Shown one piece after another: positions 1 through 5,971 of a stretch of DNA of 7,373 nucleotides. The stretch lies in NCBI GenBank assembly GCA_036272325.1, contig DATAYY010000073.1, positions 1 through 7,373 on the forward strand. Reading direction: 5' to 3'. The notes beneath the pieces were generated by a model, which saw nothing but the letters and a program-made list of their open reading frames with translations, was not told the DNA's origin and ran no database searches. Made by a program: the position numbers and the translations under genes. Every line of letters begins with the position of its first letter. The stretch's first letter is position 1. This DNA is from Schlegelella_A sp036272325. Lineage in GTDB: Bacteria; Pseudomonadota; Gammaproteobacteria; Burkholderiales; Burkholderiaceae_C.

Positions 1-15
1 AGCCCCGGTCGCGCG

Positions 16-288
16 TCAGCCGTCGGTCGGAACGACGGCATCGTTGAGCGCTCGAGACGGAGAGACCATGCTCGTGCGGAAGGCGGCCGTGTCGAGGGGT
101 ACCCCGCCGGTCAGCGGGTCCTGGAGCAGAAAGATGCGGTAGCCGACCTGCTCGACACGGTACCCGAAGACCTCGTCGGCGCCGATCTCCTAGTTCTAGC
201 CCGTGCCCTTAACGTATCGCAACCACTCGGCGGGCCGCTGCAGCGGCGTTCCGATCAGGTGCGACGCGACTCGCTCGTCCGGCGGCAT
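16..288 (-). pseudogene. Remnant of an FkbM-family methyltransferase gene, internally deleted
   Basis: Reading the minus strand in the frame that follows the epimerase stop, an ATG at 288-286 opens 30 codons containing 'HLIGTPLQRPAEWLRYV', which resembles the N-terminus of polysaccharide-cluster FkbM methyltransferases. Two TAG stops follow (198-196 and 192-190). The same frame then continues for 57 codons to TGA (18-16), containing 'VGYRIFLLQDPLTGGVPLD' and 'FRTSMVSPSRALN', which resembles the C-terminal end of the same family. FkbM proteins are usually about 230-300 residues, so the middle, including the whole SAM-binding Rossmann core, is missing. No methyltransferase activity is possible. 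An intact ancestor would have O-methylated a sugar. It was the last gene of the minus-strand chain, 9 nt after the epimerase stop. The family match is from memory of FkbM sequences; the reading frame and stops are seen directly. Confidence 0.65.
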
Positions 289-297
289 GAGGATCGC

Positions 298-1413
298 TCA
301 TGCAAGCCGCTGCGCGCGCAACAGGGCAGCGAGGATGCGCTGCGACGCGCGGCCGTCGCCGAACGCGTCGCTCGCCCGGCACATCGCCCCGCGGACCGCA
401 GGATCATCGAGCAGGCGTGACGCCGCCTCGACGATCGCCCGTGCGCCTGTCCCGACGACCTTCGCCACGCCCGCTTCGATCGCTTCGGGTCGCTCGGTGT
501 GCCCGCGCAGGACGAGGACCGGCTTGCCGAGCGCGGCGCACTCTTCCTGCACTCCTCCGGAATCGGTGAGGACAAGCGTCGCCTCCTCGAGCGCGCGCAC
601 GAAATCGGCGTAGCCGAGCGGTTCAGTCAGCAGCGCTCGCGCGTGCCCGCCCAGCTCGTCGCTCAGCACTTCGCGCACCCGCGGGCTCGGATGCATCGGA
701 ATCCAGGCGCTGGTCGATGGATGGCGGTCGAGCAGCTCCCGGACTGCGTCGCAGATCTGAAAGAGCGCGTCGCCGTGGTTCTCACGCCGGTGCGCGGTGA
801 CGAGGATGTAGGGCGGCGACGCACGCTCGCCGGCCGATTCTGCCGATGCGGCGAGGTCGCGCGAGTGCAGCAGCGCGTCGACGACGGTGTTGCCGGTCAC
901 GACGATGTCCTCCGCGCCGATGCCCTCGCGCAGCAGGTTTCGCCGAGCGCGCTCGGTCGGCGCGAAGTGGAGATCGGCGAGCTGCGTCGTCAGCAATCGG
1001 TTCGCTTCCTCGGGGAAGGGGCTGCACCGGTGGCCGGTCCTGAGCCCGGCTTCCACGTGTCCGATCCGGGCATGGTTGTAGAACGCGGCCAGCGCACCTG
1101 CCAGAGTCGTCGTGGTGTCGCCCTGGACGATCACCCAGTCCGGGCGATCGCGCGCGATCACGTCGAACAAGCCGCGCACGCTCGCCGAAAGCACGTGCGC
1201 CAAATCCTGGTCGGGCTGCATCACCTTCAGGTCGACGTCCGCCACGAGACCGAATTCGGTCAGCATCTCATCGACGAGCTCGCGGTGCTGTCCGGTCCGC
1301 ACGATGCGAACCTCGAACTCCTCGGAGCGTGCCCGGGCGGCCAGGATCACCGGCGCGAGCTTGATGGCCTCGGGTCGCGTGCCGACGATCGTCGAAATGC
1401 GAATCGGTCGCAC
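298..1413 (-). CDS. wecB: UDP-N-acetylglucosamine 2-epimerase (non-hydrolysing)
   Basis: Cytoplasmic enzyme interconverting UDP-GlcNAc and UDP-ManNAc, the precursor for ManNAc-containing glycans. The 371-residue product has the usual family length. Motifs in order: GTRPEAIKLAPV (11-22), QGDTTTT with D99, HVEAGLRTG with E121, PFPEEANR with E135, VTGNTVVDAL, TAHRRENHG with H208, and TDSGGVQEE followed by LRGHTERPEA. D99, E121, E135 and H208 line up with the catalytic or binding residues D95, E117, E131 and H213 of E. coli WecB. The frame is open far upstream, but that part is antisense-like noise over the glycosyltransferase gene. GTG at 1413 is chosen because it lies just before the conserved N-terminus and has GAGGG (1424-1420) 6 nt ahead. 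It starts 2 nt after the glycosyltransferase stop, so the two are probably translationally coupled and work in sequence. The symbol wecB is used; mnaA is a synonym. Confidence 0.96.
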   Translation of the reverse strand: MRPIRISTIVGTRPEAIKLAPVILAARARSEEFEVRIVRTGQHRELVDEMLTEFGLVADVDLKVMQPDQDLAHVLSASVRGLFDVIARDRPDWVIVQGDTTTTLAGALAAFYNHARIGHVEAGLRTGHRCSPFPEEANRLLTTQLADLHFAPTERARRNLLREGIGAEDIVVTGNTVVDALLHSRDLAASAESAGERASPPYILVTAHRRENHGDALFQICDAVRELLDRHPSTSAWIPMHPSPRVREVLSDELGGHARALLTEPLGYADFVRALEEATLVLTDSGGVQEECAALGKPVLVLRGHTERPEAIEAGVAKVVGTGARAIVEAASRLLDDPAVRGAMCRASDAFGDGRASQRILAALLRAQRLA

Positions 1414-1415
1414 GG

Positions 1416-2174
1416 TCAGCCCTCGAGCAACCGACGCTTCGCTCGCGTTAGGACGGCGCGGCCGATCAGCAGGCAGAACATCGTGTTGGTGACGAGATAG
1501 CGGGGCATGAGGCGGCGTGGTTCCTGCACCAAGCGGACCAGCCACTCCAGCCCGGCGCGCCCGATCCACGGCCACGCTCGAATGCGCGCTCCGGCGAGCA
1601 CGTCGATGCTGCCCCCAATGCCGATCGCCACGCCCACGCCGAGTCGCTCCCACTCCGCTTCGATGAAGCGCTCCTGTCGGGGCGTCCCCATGCCGACCAA
1701 CAGCAGCCCGACGGAGCGAGCCCGGATCGCGTCTGCGTGCGCGGCCGATTGCTCGAGAGGAAAGTACCCGTGCGAGCCCTCGATCGTCAATCCAGGATGG
1801 TGCTCGCGCAGGCGCGCGAGCGCGCGCGCGACGAGAGGCGGTGTCGAGCCGAGGAGATGGACGCGCCTGCCTTCGGCCGCCGCGCGTCGACAGAGAGCCT
1901 CGATGAGGTCGATGCCGGTCACACGCTCGGGCAGGTGGCCGCCGAACAACCTCGCACACCAGACAATCGGCTGCCCATCGGCGACCACCAGCGACGCGCG
2001 ATCGACGAACGACTGCAGCCTGGCGTCGCGTCGCATCGCCATCAGGGTGGCGACGTTGGCCGTGCAGACCCAACCGCGAGTTCCAGTGTGAAGCACTTCG
2101 AAAACGGCGTCGACGGCCTCGTCGAACGTGAGCGCATCGAAGGTCCCATTCAGGACGAACGTCCGCCGCCTCAT
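1416..2174 (-). CDS. wecG: WecG/TagA/CpsF family glycosyltransferase
   Basis: Membrane-associated GT26-type transferase that adds a ManNAc-type sugar (ManNAcA in WecG, ManNAc in TagA) to an undecaprenyl-linked GlcNAc acceptor. The product is 252 residues, typical for the family. Visible motifs are TANVATL (38-44), VVADGQPIVW with D66 at the position of the proposed catalytic aspartate of TagA, HLLGSTPP (106-113), GMGTPRQERF (161-170), GIGGSIDVLAG (185-195) and the C-terminal GLEWLVRLVQEPRRL (208-222), the basic/aromatic segment that holds the family to the membrane. ATG at 2174 overlaps the toroid-gene stop as ATGA, with AAGGA (2188-2184) 9 nt upstream. The epimerase that would make its donor lies directly downstream. 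No UDP-ManNAc dehydrogenase is in view, so whether the donor is ManNAc or ManNAcA, or another sugar, cannot be decided. The symbol is by family. Confidence 0.9.
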   Translation of the reverse strand: MRRRTFVLNGTFDALTFDEAVDAVFEVLHTGTRGWVCTANVATLMAMRRDARLQSFVDRASLVVADGQPIVWCARLFGGHLPERVTGIDLIEALCRRAAAEGRRVHLLGSTPPLVARALARLREHHPGLTIEGSHGYFPLEQSAAHADAIRARSVGLLLVGMGTPRQERFIEAEWERLGVGVAIGIGGSIDVLAGARIRAWPWIGRAGLEWLVRLVQEPRRLMPRYLVTNTMFCLLIGRAVLTRAKRRLLEG

Positions 2175-3286
2175 TGCCGGAAGTCCTTGCGCAGCCACAT
2201 CGCGTCGATGAAGAACTTCGCCGCCCAGTTCGGCAGCGTCATCGGAGCATAGCGACCCCACACCGGATGCGACCCCTTGATGCCCCCTCTGATCCCGGGA
2301 TCGGGGGCCTGGAGGTCCTGCGTCGCCATCACGCGGTCGAGTGCTCGAACCGAGCCGATCCGGTAGTTCTGACCGCCAAGACATCCATGCAGCCGCGCCC
2401 AGACGATCGCGAACTGGCAGTTGCCGGTCAGGCAGCACGATCGGGAAGCCGGCACCCCGTCGGTCGCGACCATTGAGGGGAGGTGACCGTCGTCGTCGAG
2501 GTGAAGCAGCATGGCGTCGGCGCAGCGAGCAGCGCCATCGATGTAACGGCTCTCGTCGAGAAGGATCCCCGATTCGAGCAATCCGCGTGCGGTGTACGCG
2601 ATCGTGTGGCTGAACGGTGGCTGTCCCCGCTCAAAGGCGCAGTGGCCGAAGAACCCGCTCTTGTGCTGTTCCTTCAGTGCCCAGTCCAGGTTGTTGCGCG
2701 CCACGGCGTCGCGCTGCGCGTCGAACTCCAGTCCGTTCATCAGCAGCAGCGCCCAGGCGGTCCTGGCGTTGTAGACGTGCGGCGTGTCGAGGTGCTCGTT
2801 GCGCGTCCAGAGGAGATCCCGGTCTGCGATCGCGGTGAGCCAGCCGGCTGCGCGCCGCGCCGCGGCGAGCAGCTCGGGGGTGCCGGAGGCCTGGTAGCCG
2901 CGGATCAGCGCGAACAGCACCTGGCCGGTGTCGAAGACGATTCCCTGCGGCCCGTAGCGCGGGTTGGCGAACGAGCCGTCTTCGTTCTGGATCGCGAGCA
3001 GCCAGCGCAGGATCCGCTCCGCTCGCTCAGCGTAGGCAGGGTCTCGCCGGCGGGCGAGGCGCAGGAACGTCGTCGCGATGTAGCCCGACGTCTCCGGATA
3101 CGATGGCCGCCAGCCGCCGAGGAGCGAATAGCCGTAACTCACCCCACCGTCGCCCGAAGCATCCTGGGCGCGACAGAGCCAGCTTTCGGCAGCCAGGAGA
3201 CTCGACTCGAGCGACGCTGTCGGACGCTTTCTGCCGCGAAGATCGTCGAGCGCCAGGCGCGCGAAGCCGGCGATCGGCGTCAGCAT
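2171..3286 (-). CDS. Alpha/alpha-toroid polysaccharide-cluster protein (VpsJ-like)
   Basis: The 371-residue protein has no obvious signal peptide or membrane segment. It shows repeated helical-hairpin units typical of the prenyltransferase/squalene-cyclase-like (alpha/alpha) barrel. Six similar inner-helix segments start near residues 68 (GYIATTFLRLA), 119 (DTGQVLFALIRGY), 172 (YNARTAWALLLM), 228 (HTIAYTARGLLESG), 287 (TGNCQFAIVWARL) and 353 (NWAAKFFIDAM), spaced about 51-66 residues. Conserved-looking loops include PETSGYI, QNEDGSF, DDDGHLPS and GGIKGSHPVWG. Proteins of this kind occur in exopolysaccharide clusters, annotated as VpsJ or misannotated as delta-aminolevulinate dehydratase; the biochemical activity is unknown to me. 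A role on the glycan or its lipid-linked precursor is inferred from context. ATG at 3286 overlaps the moeB stop by 7 nt. AGGAG sits only 2 nt from it, which is tight, but an upstream start would run over moeB in a low-complexity Arg-rich extension. Confidence 0.8.
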   Translation of the reverse strand: MLTPIAGFARLALDDLRGRKRPTASLESSLLAAESWLCRAQDASGDGGVSYGYSLLGGWRPSYPETSGYIATTFLRLARRRDPAYAERAERILRWLLAIQNEDGSFANPRYGPQGIVFDTGQVLFALIRGYQASGTPELLAAARRAAGWLTAIADRDLLWTRNEHLDTPHVYNARTAWALLLMNGLEFDAQRDAVARNNLDWALKEQHKSGFFGHCAFERGQPPFSHTIAYTARGLLESGILLDESRYIDGAARCADAMLLHLDDDGHLPSMVATDGVPASRSCCLTGNCQFAIVWARLHGCLGGQNYRIGSVRALDRVMATQDLQAPDPGIRGGIKGSHPVWGRYAPMTLPNWAAKFFIDAMWLRKDFRQ

Positions 3287-4065
3287 CGCTCCTGCGGCGG
3301 AGTCGGCGAGTCCGCCGCGCGGACCGCGCAGACCGCGCATCCTGGATCGCGTTCGATCAGCACTTCGGTCCATTCCATCGATTTTGCGTCGAGCATTTGC
3401 AACCGGCCGCAAAGCGATGTGCCGACGCCGAGGACGAGCTTCAGCGCCTCGGCAGCCTGCATGCTGCCGAGGATGCCGACCAGCGGCGCGAAGATGCCCA
3501 TCGTCGAGCACGCCACGTCCGCAAAGCGAGCGTCATACGGGAATGCGCAGGCATAGCAGGGCGAGGCGGCCAAGCGCAGGTCGTAGACCGAGATCTGGCC
3601 GTCGAAGCCGATCGCGGCGGCGGCGATGAGCGGTCTGGAGTGCCGGACGCACGCCGCATTGACAGCATGGCGGGTCGCGAAGTTGTCGCTGCAATCGACG
3701 ACGACGTCGACGTCGGCGACGAGTTGCATGAGACGCGCGGCATCGACGCGTTCATGCAGCGCGGTGACCTGCACCGTCGGGTTGAGGGCCGCGATCGAGC
3801 GCGCCGCGGACTCGGCCTTCGGCGCGCCGAGACGCCCCACAACATGCGCGATCTGGCGCTGCAGGTTGGTCAGGTCGACACGGTCGTTGTCGACGATCGT
3901 AATCCGGCCGACTCCGGCGCTGCCGAGGTAGAGCGCCACCGGCGAGCCGAGCCCGCCGGCGCCGATCACGAGTGCGTGTGCCGCGAGGAGCCGGCGCTGG
4001 CCCTCGATGCCGATCTCCTCGAGCAGCAGATGGCGCGAATAGCGCAGCAGGTCGTCGTCGTTCAT
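3280..4065 (-). CDS. moeB: MoeB/ThiF/HesA-family E1-like adenylyltransferase
   Basis: Cytoplasmic enzyme that adenylates the C-terminal glycine of a ubiquitin-like sulfur carrier (MoaD for molybdopterin, or ThiS for thiamine). The product is 261 residues. Motifs: RYSRHLLLEEIGIEGQ (8-23), nucleotide-binding GAGGLGSP (35-42), IVDNDRVDLTNLQRQ (57-71) with R70, K83, DCSDN (124-128) with D127, and C186 in the position of the reactive cysteine. Zinc-binding pairs CYAC (170-173) and CAVC (243-246) are both intact. There is no fused rhodanese domain. ATG at 4065 matches the family N-terminus. A more distant ATG at 4110 is rejected because it lies inside the ctpA terminator hairpin. MoeB versus ThiF cannot be settled from sequence alone, since no moaD, moaE or thi gene is in the window. 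ctpA followed by a moeB-type gene is, as I recall, a common beta-proteobacterial arrangement. Its end overlaps the toroid gene. Confidence 0.92.
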   Translation of the reverse strand: MNDDDLLRYSRHLLLEEIGIEGQRRLLAAHALVIGAGGLGSPVALYLGSAGVGRITIVDNDRVDLTNLQRQIAHVVGRLGAPKAESAARSIAALNPTVQVTALHERVDAARLMQLVADVDVVVDCSDNFATRHAVNAACVRHSRPLIAAAAIGFDGQISVYDLRLAASPCYACAFPYDARFADVACSTMGIFAPLVGILGSMQAAEALKLVLGVGTSLCGRLQMLDAKSMEWTEVLIERDPGCAVCAVRAADSPTPPQERC

Positions 4066-4091
4066 CGCCTCGCTTGCGGATCCGCCAACGA

Positions 4092-4118
4092 AAACGCCCG
4101 TGCGGGACACGGGCGTTT
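4092..4118 (-). terminator. Intrinsic terminator after ctpA
   Basis: A perfect 11-bp inverted repeat (arms 4092-4102 and 4108-4118) with a 5-nt loop. The core arm is ACGCCCGTG paired with CACGGGCGT. Read on the minus strand, the hairpin is followed by a short T-run (four T in total, three of them paired in the stem). It lies 24 nt after the ctpA stop and 27 nt before the moeB start. The GC-rich core and position fit a Rho-independent terminator for ctpA, although the T-run is short. Confidence 0.75.
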
Positions 4119-4141
4119 CGGTGCCGGCGGGGCTGCCGCGC

Positions 4142-5584
4142 TCAGTTCGTCGTCTCGACCTCGGCCTTGCGCTCGACTGCGGTCTTGCTGGCCATCACGG
4201 TCTTGCCCTTCAGCCGGTTAAGCGCCTGCGTGAGCTGGAAGTCTTCGGGGCTGCCGAACTCGGGCGGTGGCTTCGGTGCGCCATTGCGCGACGCGATCTC
4301 GGCTTCGTATTTCTTGCGCGCTTCATCGCGCGCCTTCTCGCGCGCCTCGTCCTTCACCTCGGCGCCCTGGCCGCTTTGCAGGTGCTTCTCGAGGTCGGCC
4401 TCGCGCGTTCGCAGCGCGGCGAACAGGTTGCCGTCGGCGGTCTCGTCGAGCATGACGTCCGGGACGATGCCCTTGGCCTGGATCGAGGCGCCGCTCGGCG
4501 TGTAGTAGCGCGCTGTCGTGATCTTCAGCGCGGTGTCGGGCGAGAGCTGACGGACCGTCTGCACCGATCCCTTGCCGAAGGTCTGCGCGCCCATGATGAC
4601 GCCGCGCTTGTAGTCCTGGAGCGCGCCGGCGACGATCTCGCTCGCCGATGCCGAGCCTTCGTTGACGAGAACGATCAGCGGCACCTTCTTGACCGCATCC
4701 GGCAGCCGGCGCAGCACATCGGAGCCGCCGCGGCGCTGGTAGAACTCGGGCGAGGCCCGAAACGTCGCCTTCGAGTCGGGAATCTGGCCATTGGTCGTGA
4801 CGACGACGGCGTCGGAGGGCAGGAACGCCGCCGAGACGGCGATCGCGCCTTCGAGCAGGCCACCCGGGTCGTTGCGCAGGTCGAGGACGAGGCCCTTCAG
4901 GTTCGGATCCTGGCGGTAGAGGTCGGCGACCTTGGCCACGAAGTCCTCGACCGTGCGGTCCTGGAACTGACTGACGCGGACCCAGCCGTAGCCGGGCTCC
5001 ATCATCTTGGCGCGAACGCTCTGGGTGCGGATCTCCTCGCGGACGATGTTGACCGGGAAAGTGCGGCCCTCGCTCTTGCGAAAGACGGTCAGGACGACCT
5101 TGGTGTTCGGCTCGCCGCGCATCCGCTTGACGGCCTGGTCGACCGTCAAGCCCTTGACGAGGGTGTCGTCGATCTTGGTGATGAGGTCGCCGCTCTTCAG
5201 CCCGGCACGAAACGCCGGCGAGCCTTCGATCGGCGTGACGACCTTCACCAGGCCGTCTTCCATGCCCATCTCGATGCCGATGCCGACGAAGCGGCCCGTC
5301 GTCGCTTCACGAAATTCCTTGAAACTTTTCTTGTCGAAATACTGGGAGTGCGGGTCGAGCCCCGCGACCATGCCGCCGATCGCGTCGCTGATCAATTTTT
5401 TCTCGTCGACCGGCTCGACGTAGTCGGTCTTGACCATCCCGAACACGGCGGCCAGCTGCTGCAGCTCCTCGATCGGCAGGCGCGAGACCGAGTTGCGCGC
5501 GCTTGCCTCGAGCTGCATCGTCGCCAGCGCACCGGTGACGGCACCCAGCGCCAGCCAACCAGCGACTTTCAGTTTGACCCCCAT
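4142..5584 (-). CDS. ctpA: S41-family C-terminal processing peptidase (CtpA/Prc-like)
   Basis: Periplasmic serine protease that trims or degrades proteins from exposed C-termini. The product is 480 residues. An N-terminal hydrophobic stretch (about 7-24) is a signal peptide or anchor. A PDZ domain spans roughly 96-182, including the GIGIEMG and SPAFRAGLKSGD segments. The S41 core follows, with LRNDPGGLLEGAI (236-248), NEGSASASEI (308-317) and TFGKGSVQ (335-342). By alignment with Prc (S430, K455) the catalytic dyad is S313 and K338, with Q342 completing the motif. A charged Lys/Glu/Ala-rich helical tail (about 398-432) and a Pro-rich segment end the protein. ATG at 5584 is preceded by AAGGGG (5596-5591) with 6-nt spacing. 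The frame is open much further upstream, across the intergenic region and antisense to epsD; that part is not coding. The gene is divergent from epsD and has its own terminator. Confidence 0.96.
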   Translation of the reverse strand: MGVKLKVAGWLALGAVTGALATMQLEASARNSVSRLPIEELQQLAAVFGMVKTDYVEPVDEKKLISDAIGGMVAGLDPHSQYFDKKSFKEFREATTGRFVGIGIEMGMEDGLVKVVTPIEGSPAFRAGLKSGDLITKIDDTLVKGLTVDQAVKRMRGEPNTKVVLTVFRKSEGRTFPVNIVREEIRTQSVRAKMMEPGYGWVRVSQFQDRTVEDFVAKVADLYRQDPNLKGLVLDLRNDPGGLLEGAIAVSAAFLPSDAVVVTTNGQIPDSKATFRASPEFYQRRGGSDVLRRLPDAVKKVPLIVLVNEGSASASEIVAGALQDYKRGVIMGAQTFGKGSVQTVRQLSPDTALKITTARYYTPSGASIQAKGIVPDVMLDETADGNLFAALRTREADLEKHLQSGQGAEVKDEAREKARDEARKKYEAEIASRNGAPKPPPEFGSPEDFQLTQALNRLKGKTVMASKTAVERKAEVETTN

Positions 5585-5645
5585 GAACGACCCCTTCGCT
5601 ACGCGGCGCAATGCCGCCACACCCGCTCGCGCAACCCTGCCACCC

Positions 5646-5651
5646 AGTATA
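5646..5651 (-). promoter_or_regulatory. Possible -10 box of the ctpA promoter
   Basis: On the minus strand this reads TATACT, five of six matches to the sigma-70 -10 consensus, in a local AT-rich patch within very GC-rich DNA. It would start transcription near 5639 and give a leader of about 55 nt before ctpA. No good -35 hexamer is visible at the standard distance, so the call rests on the -10 alone. Confidence 0.35.
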
Positions 5652-5835
5652 TTCCGGCGCGCTAATCCGACGCCCGCGCCCTTGGGCAAAGTTGCGTTTC
5701 GCTCCGGATTCTCAAGGCTTCGGCCGGGGTGCGGTTGGGCAGGGTTATGACGAGGGACAAGGGCGCCGGCCCGTGGTTTGCTCAGCGCCGTTGTCGCCGG
5801 CCGAGCTCCCAGGGCCGGACCCGTGTTCGCGGGGT

Positions 5836-5863
5836 TTGCCAGGGCGGCTTCCAGCCATATCCT
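5836..5863 (+). promoter_or_regulatory. Possible sigma-70 promoter for epsD-epsE
   Basis: TTGCCA at 5836-5841 matches the -35 consensus at five of six positions. It is followed after 16 nt by TATCCT at 5858-5863, which matches the -10 consensus at four of six. It would start transcription near 5870, about 100 nt before epsD, and place the GGGGG/CCCCC hairpin (5893-5914) in the leader. This is the best candidate I found by eye, but weak promoters are common by chance. Confidence 0.25.
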
Positions 5864-5971
5864 CCGCCGCCGGGCACTTTTGCACGCCTCGCCGGGGGCG
5901 GCGATTGTCCCCCGCAATACACTCCGCGGTCCGCCCTGGCCGAGATGGGCCGAATCACGAGTGAGCCTTCC

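Larger units (their letters stand above)
5585..5971. other. Divergent intergenic region between ctpA and epsD
   Basis: These 387 bases separate the divergent ctpA and epsD starts. I find no convincing gene: the open frames here give compositionally biased products without recognisable motifs. The region must hold promoters for both directions. It contains short inverted repeats: CCGGCC (5797-5802) with GGCCGG (5813-5818), and CGGGGG (5893-5898) with CCCCCG (5909-5914). I see no match to a sigma-54 -24/-12 element and no recognised riboswitch. Confidence 0.7.

Noticed and set aside
255..301. ATG at 301 overlapping the wecB stop (ATGA) as the start of the FkbM remnant
   Set aside because: That ATG is in a different frame from the recognisable FkbM segment; the in-frame ATG is at 288.
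499..1500. Plus-strand open frame of 333 codons opposite wecB
   Set aside because: It is the complement of strongly conserved wecB codons and shows no recognisable domain.
1414..2073. N-terminal extension of the epimerase frame to about 591 residues
   Set aside because: The extra part is Arg/Ala-rich, overlaps the well-supported glycosyltransferase gene in another frame, and precedes the family N-terminus; the GTG at 1413 has a good ribosome site.
4066..4110. Upstream ATG for moeB at 4110
   Set aside because: It lies inside the terminator hairpin, and the added residues are not part of the MoeB/ThiF N-terminus.
4100..5665. Long plus-strand open frame (521 codons) opposite ctpA
   Set aside because: It is an antisense shadow of ctpA: Leu/Asp/Arg-rich composition, no motifs, no ribosome site, and it crosses the ctpA terminator.
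5676..5700. Sigma-54-like element around TTGGGCAAAGTTGC in the intergenic region
   Set aside because: The GG and GC dinucleotides are not separated by the required 10 nt, and the surrounding bases do not fit the -24/-12 consensus.
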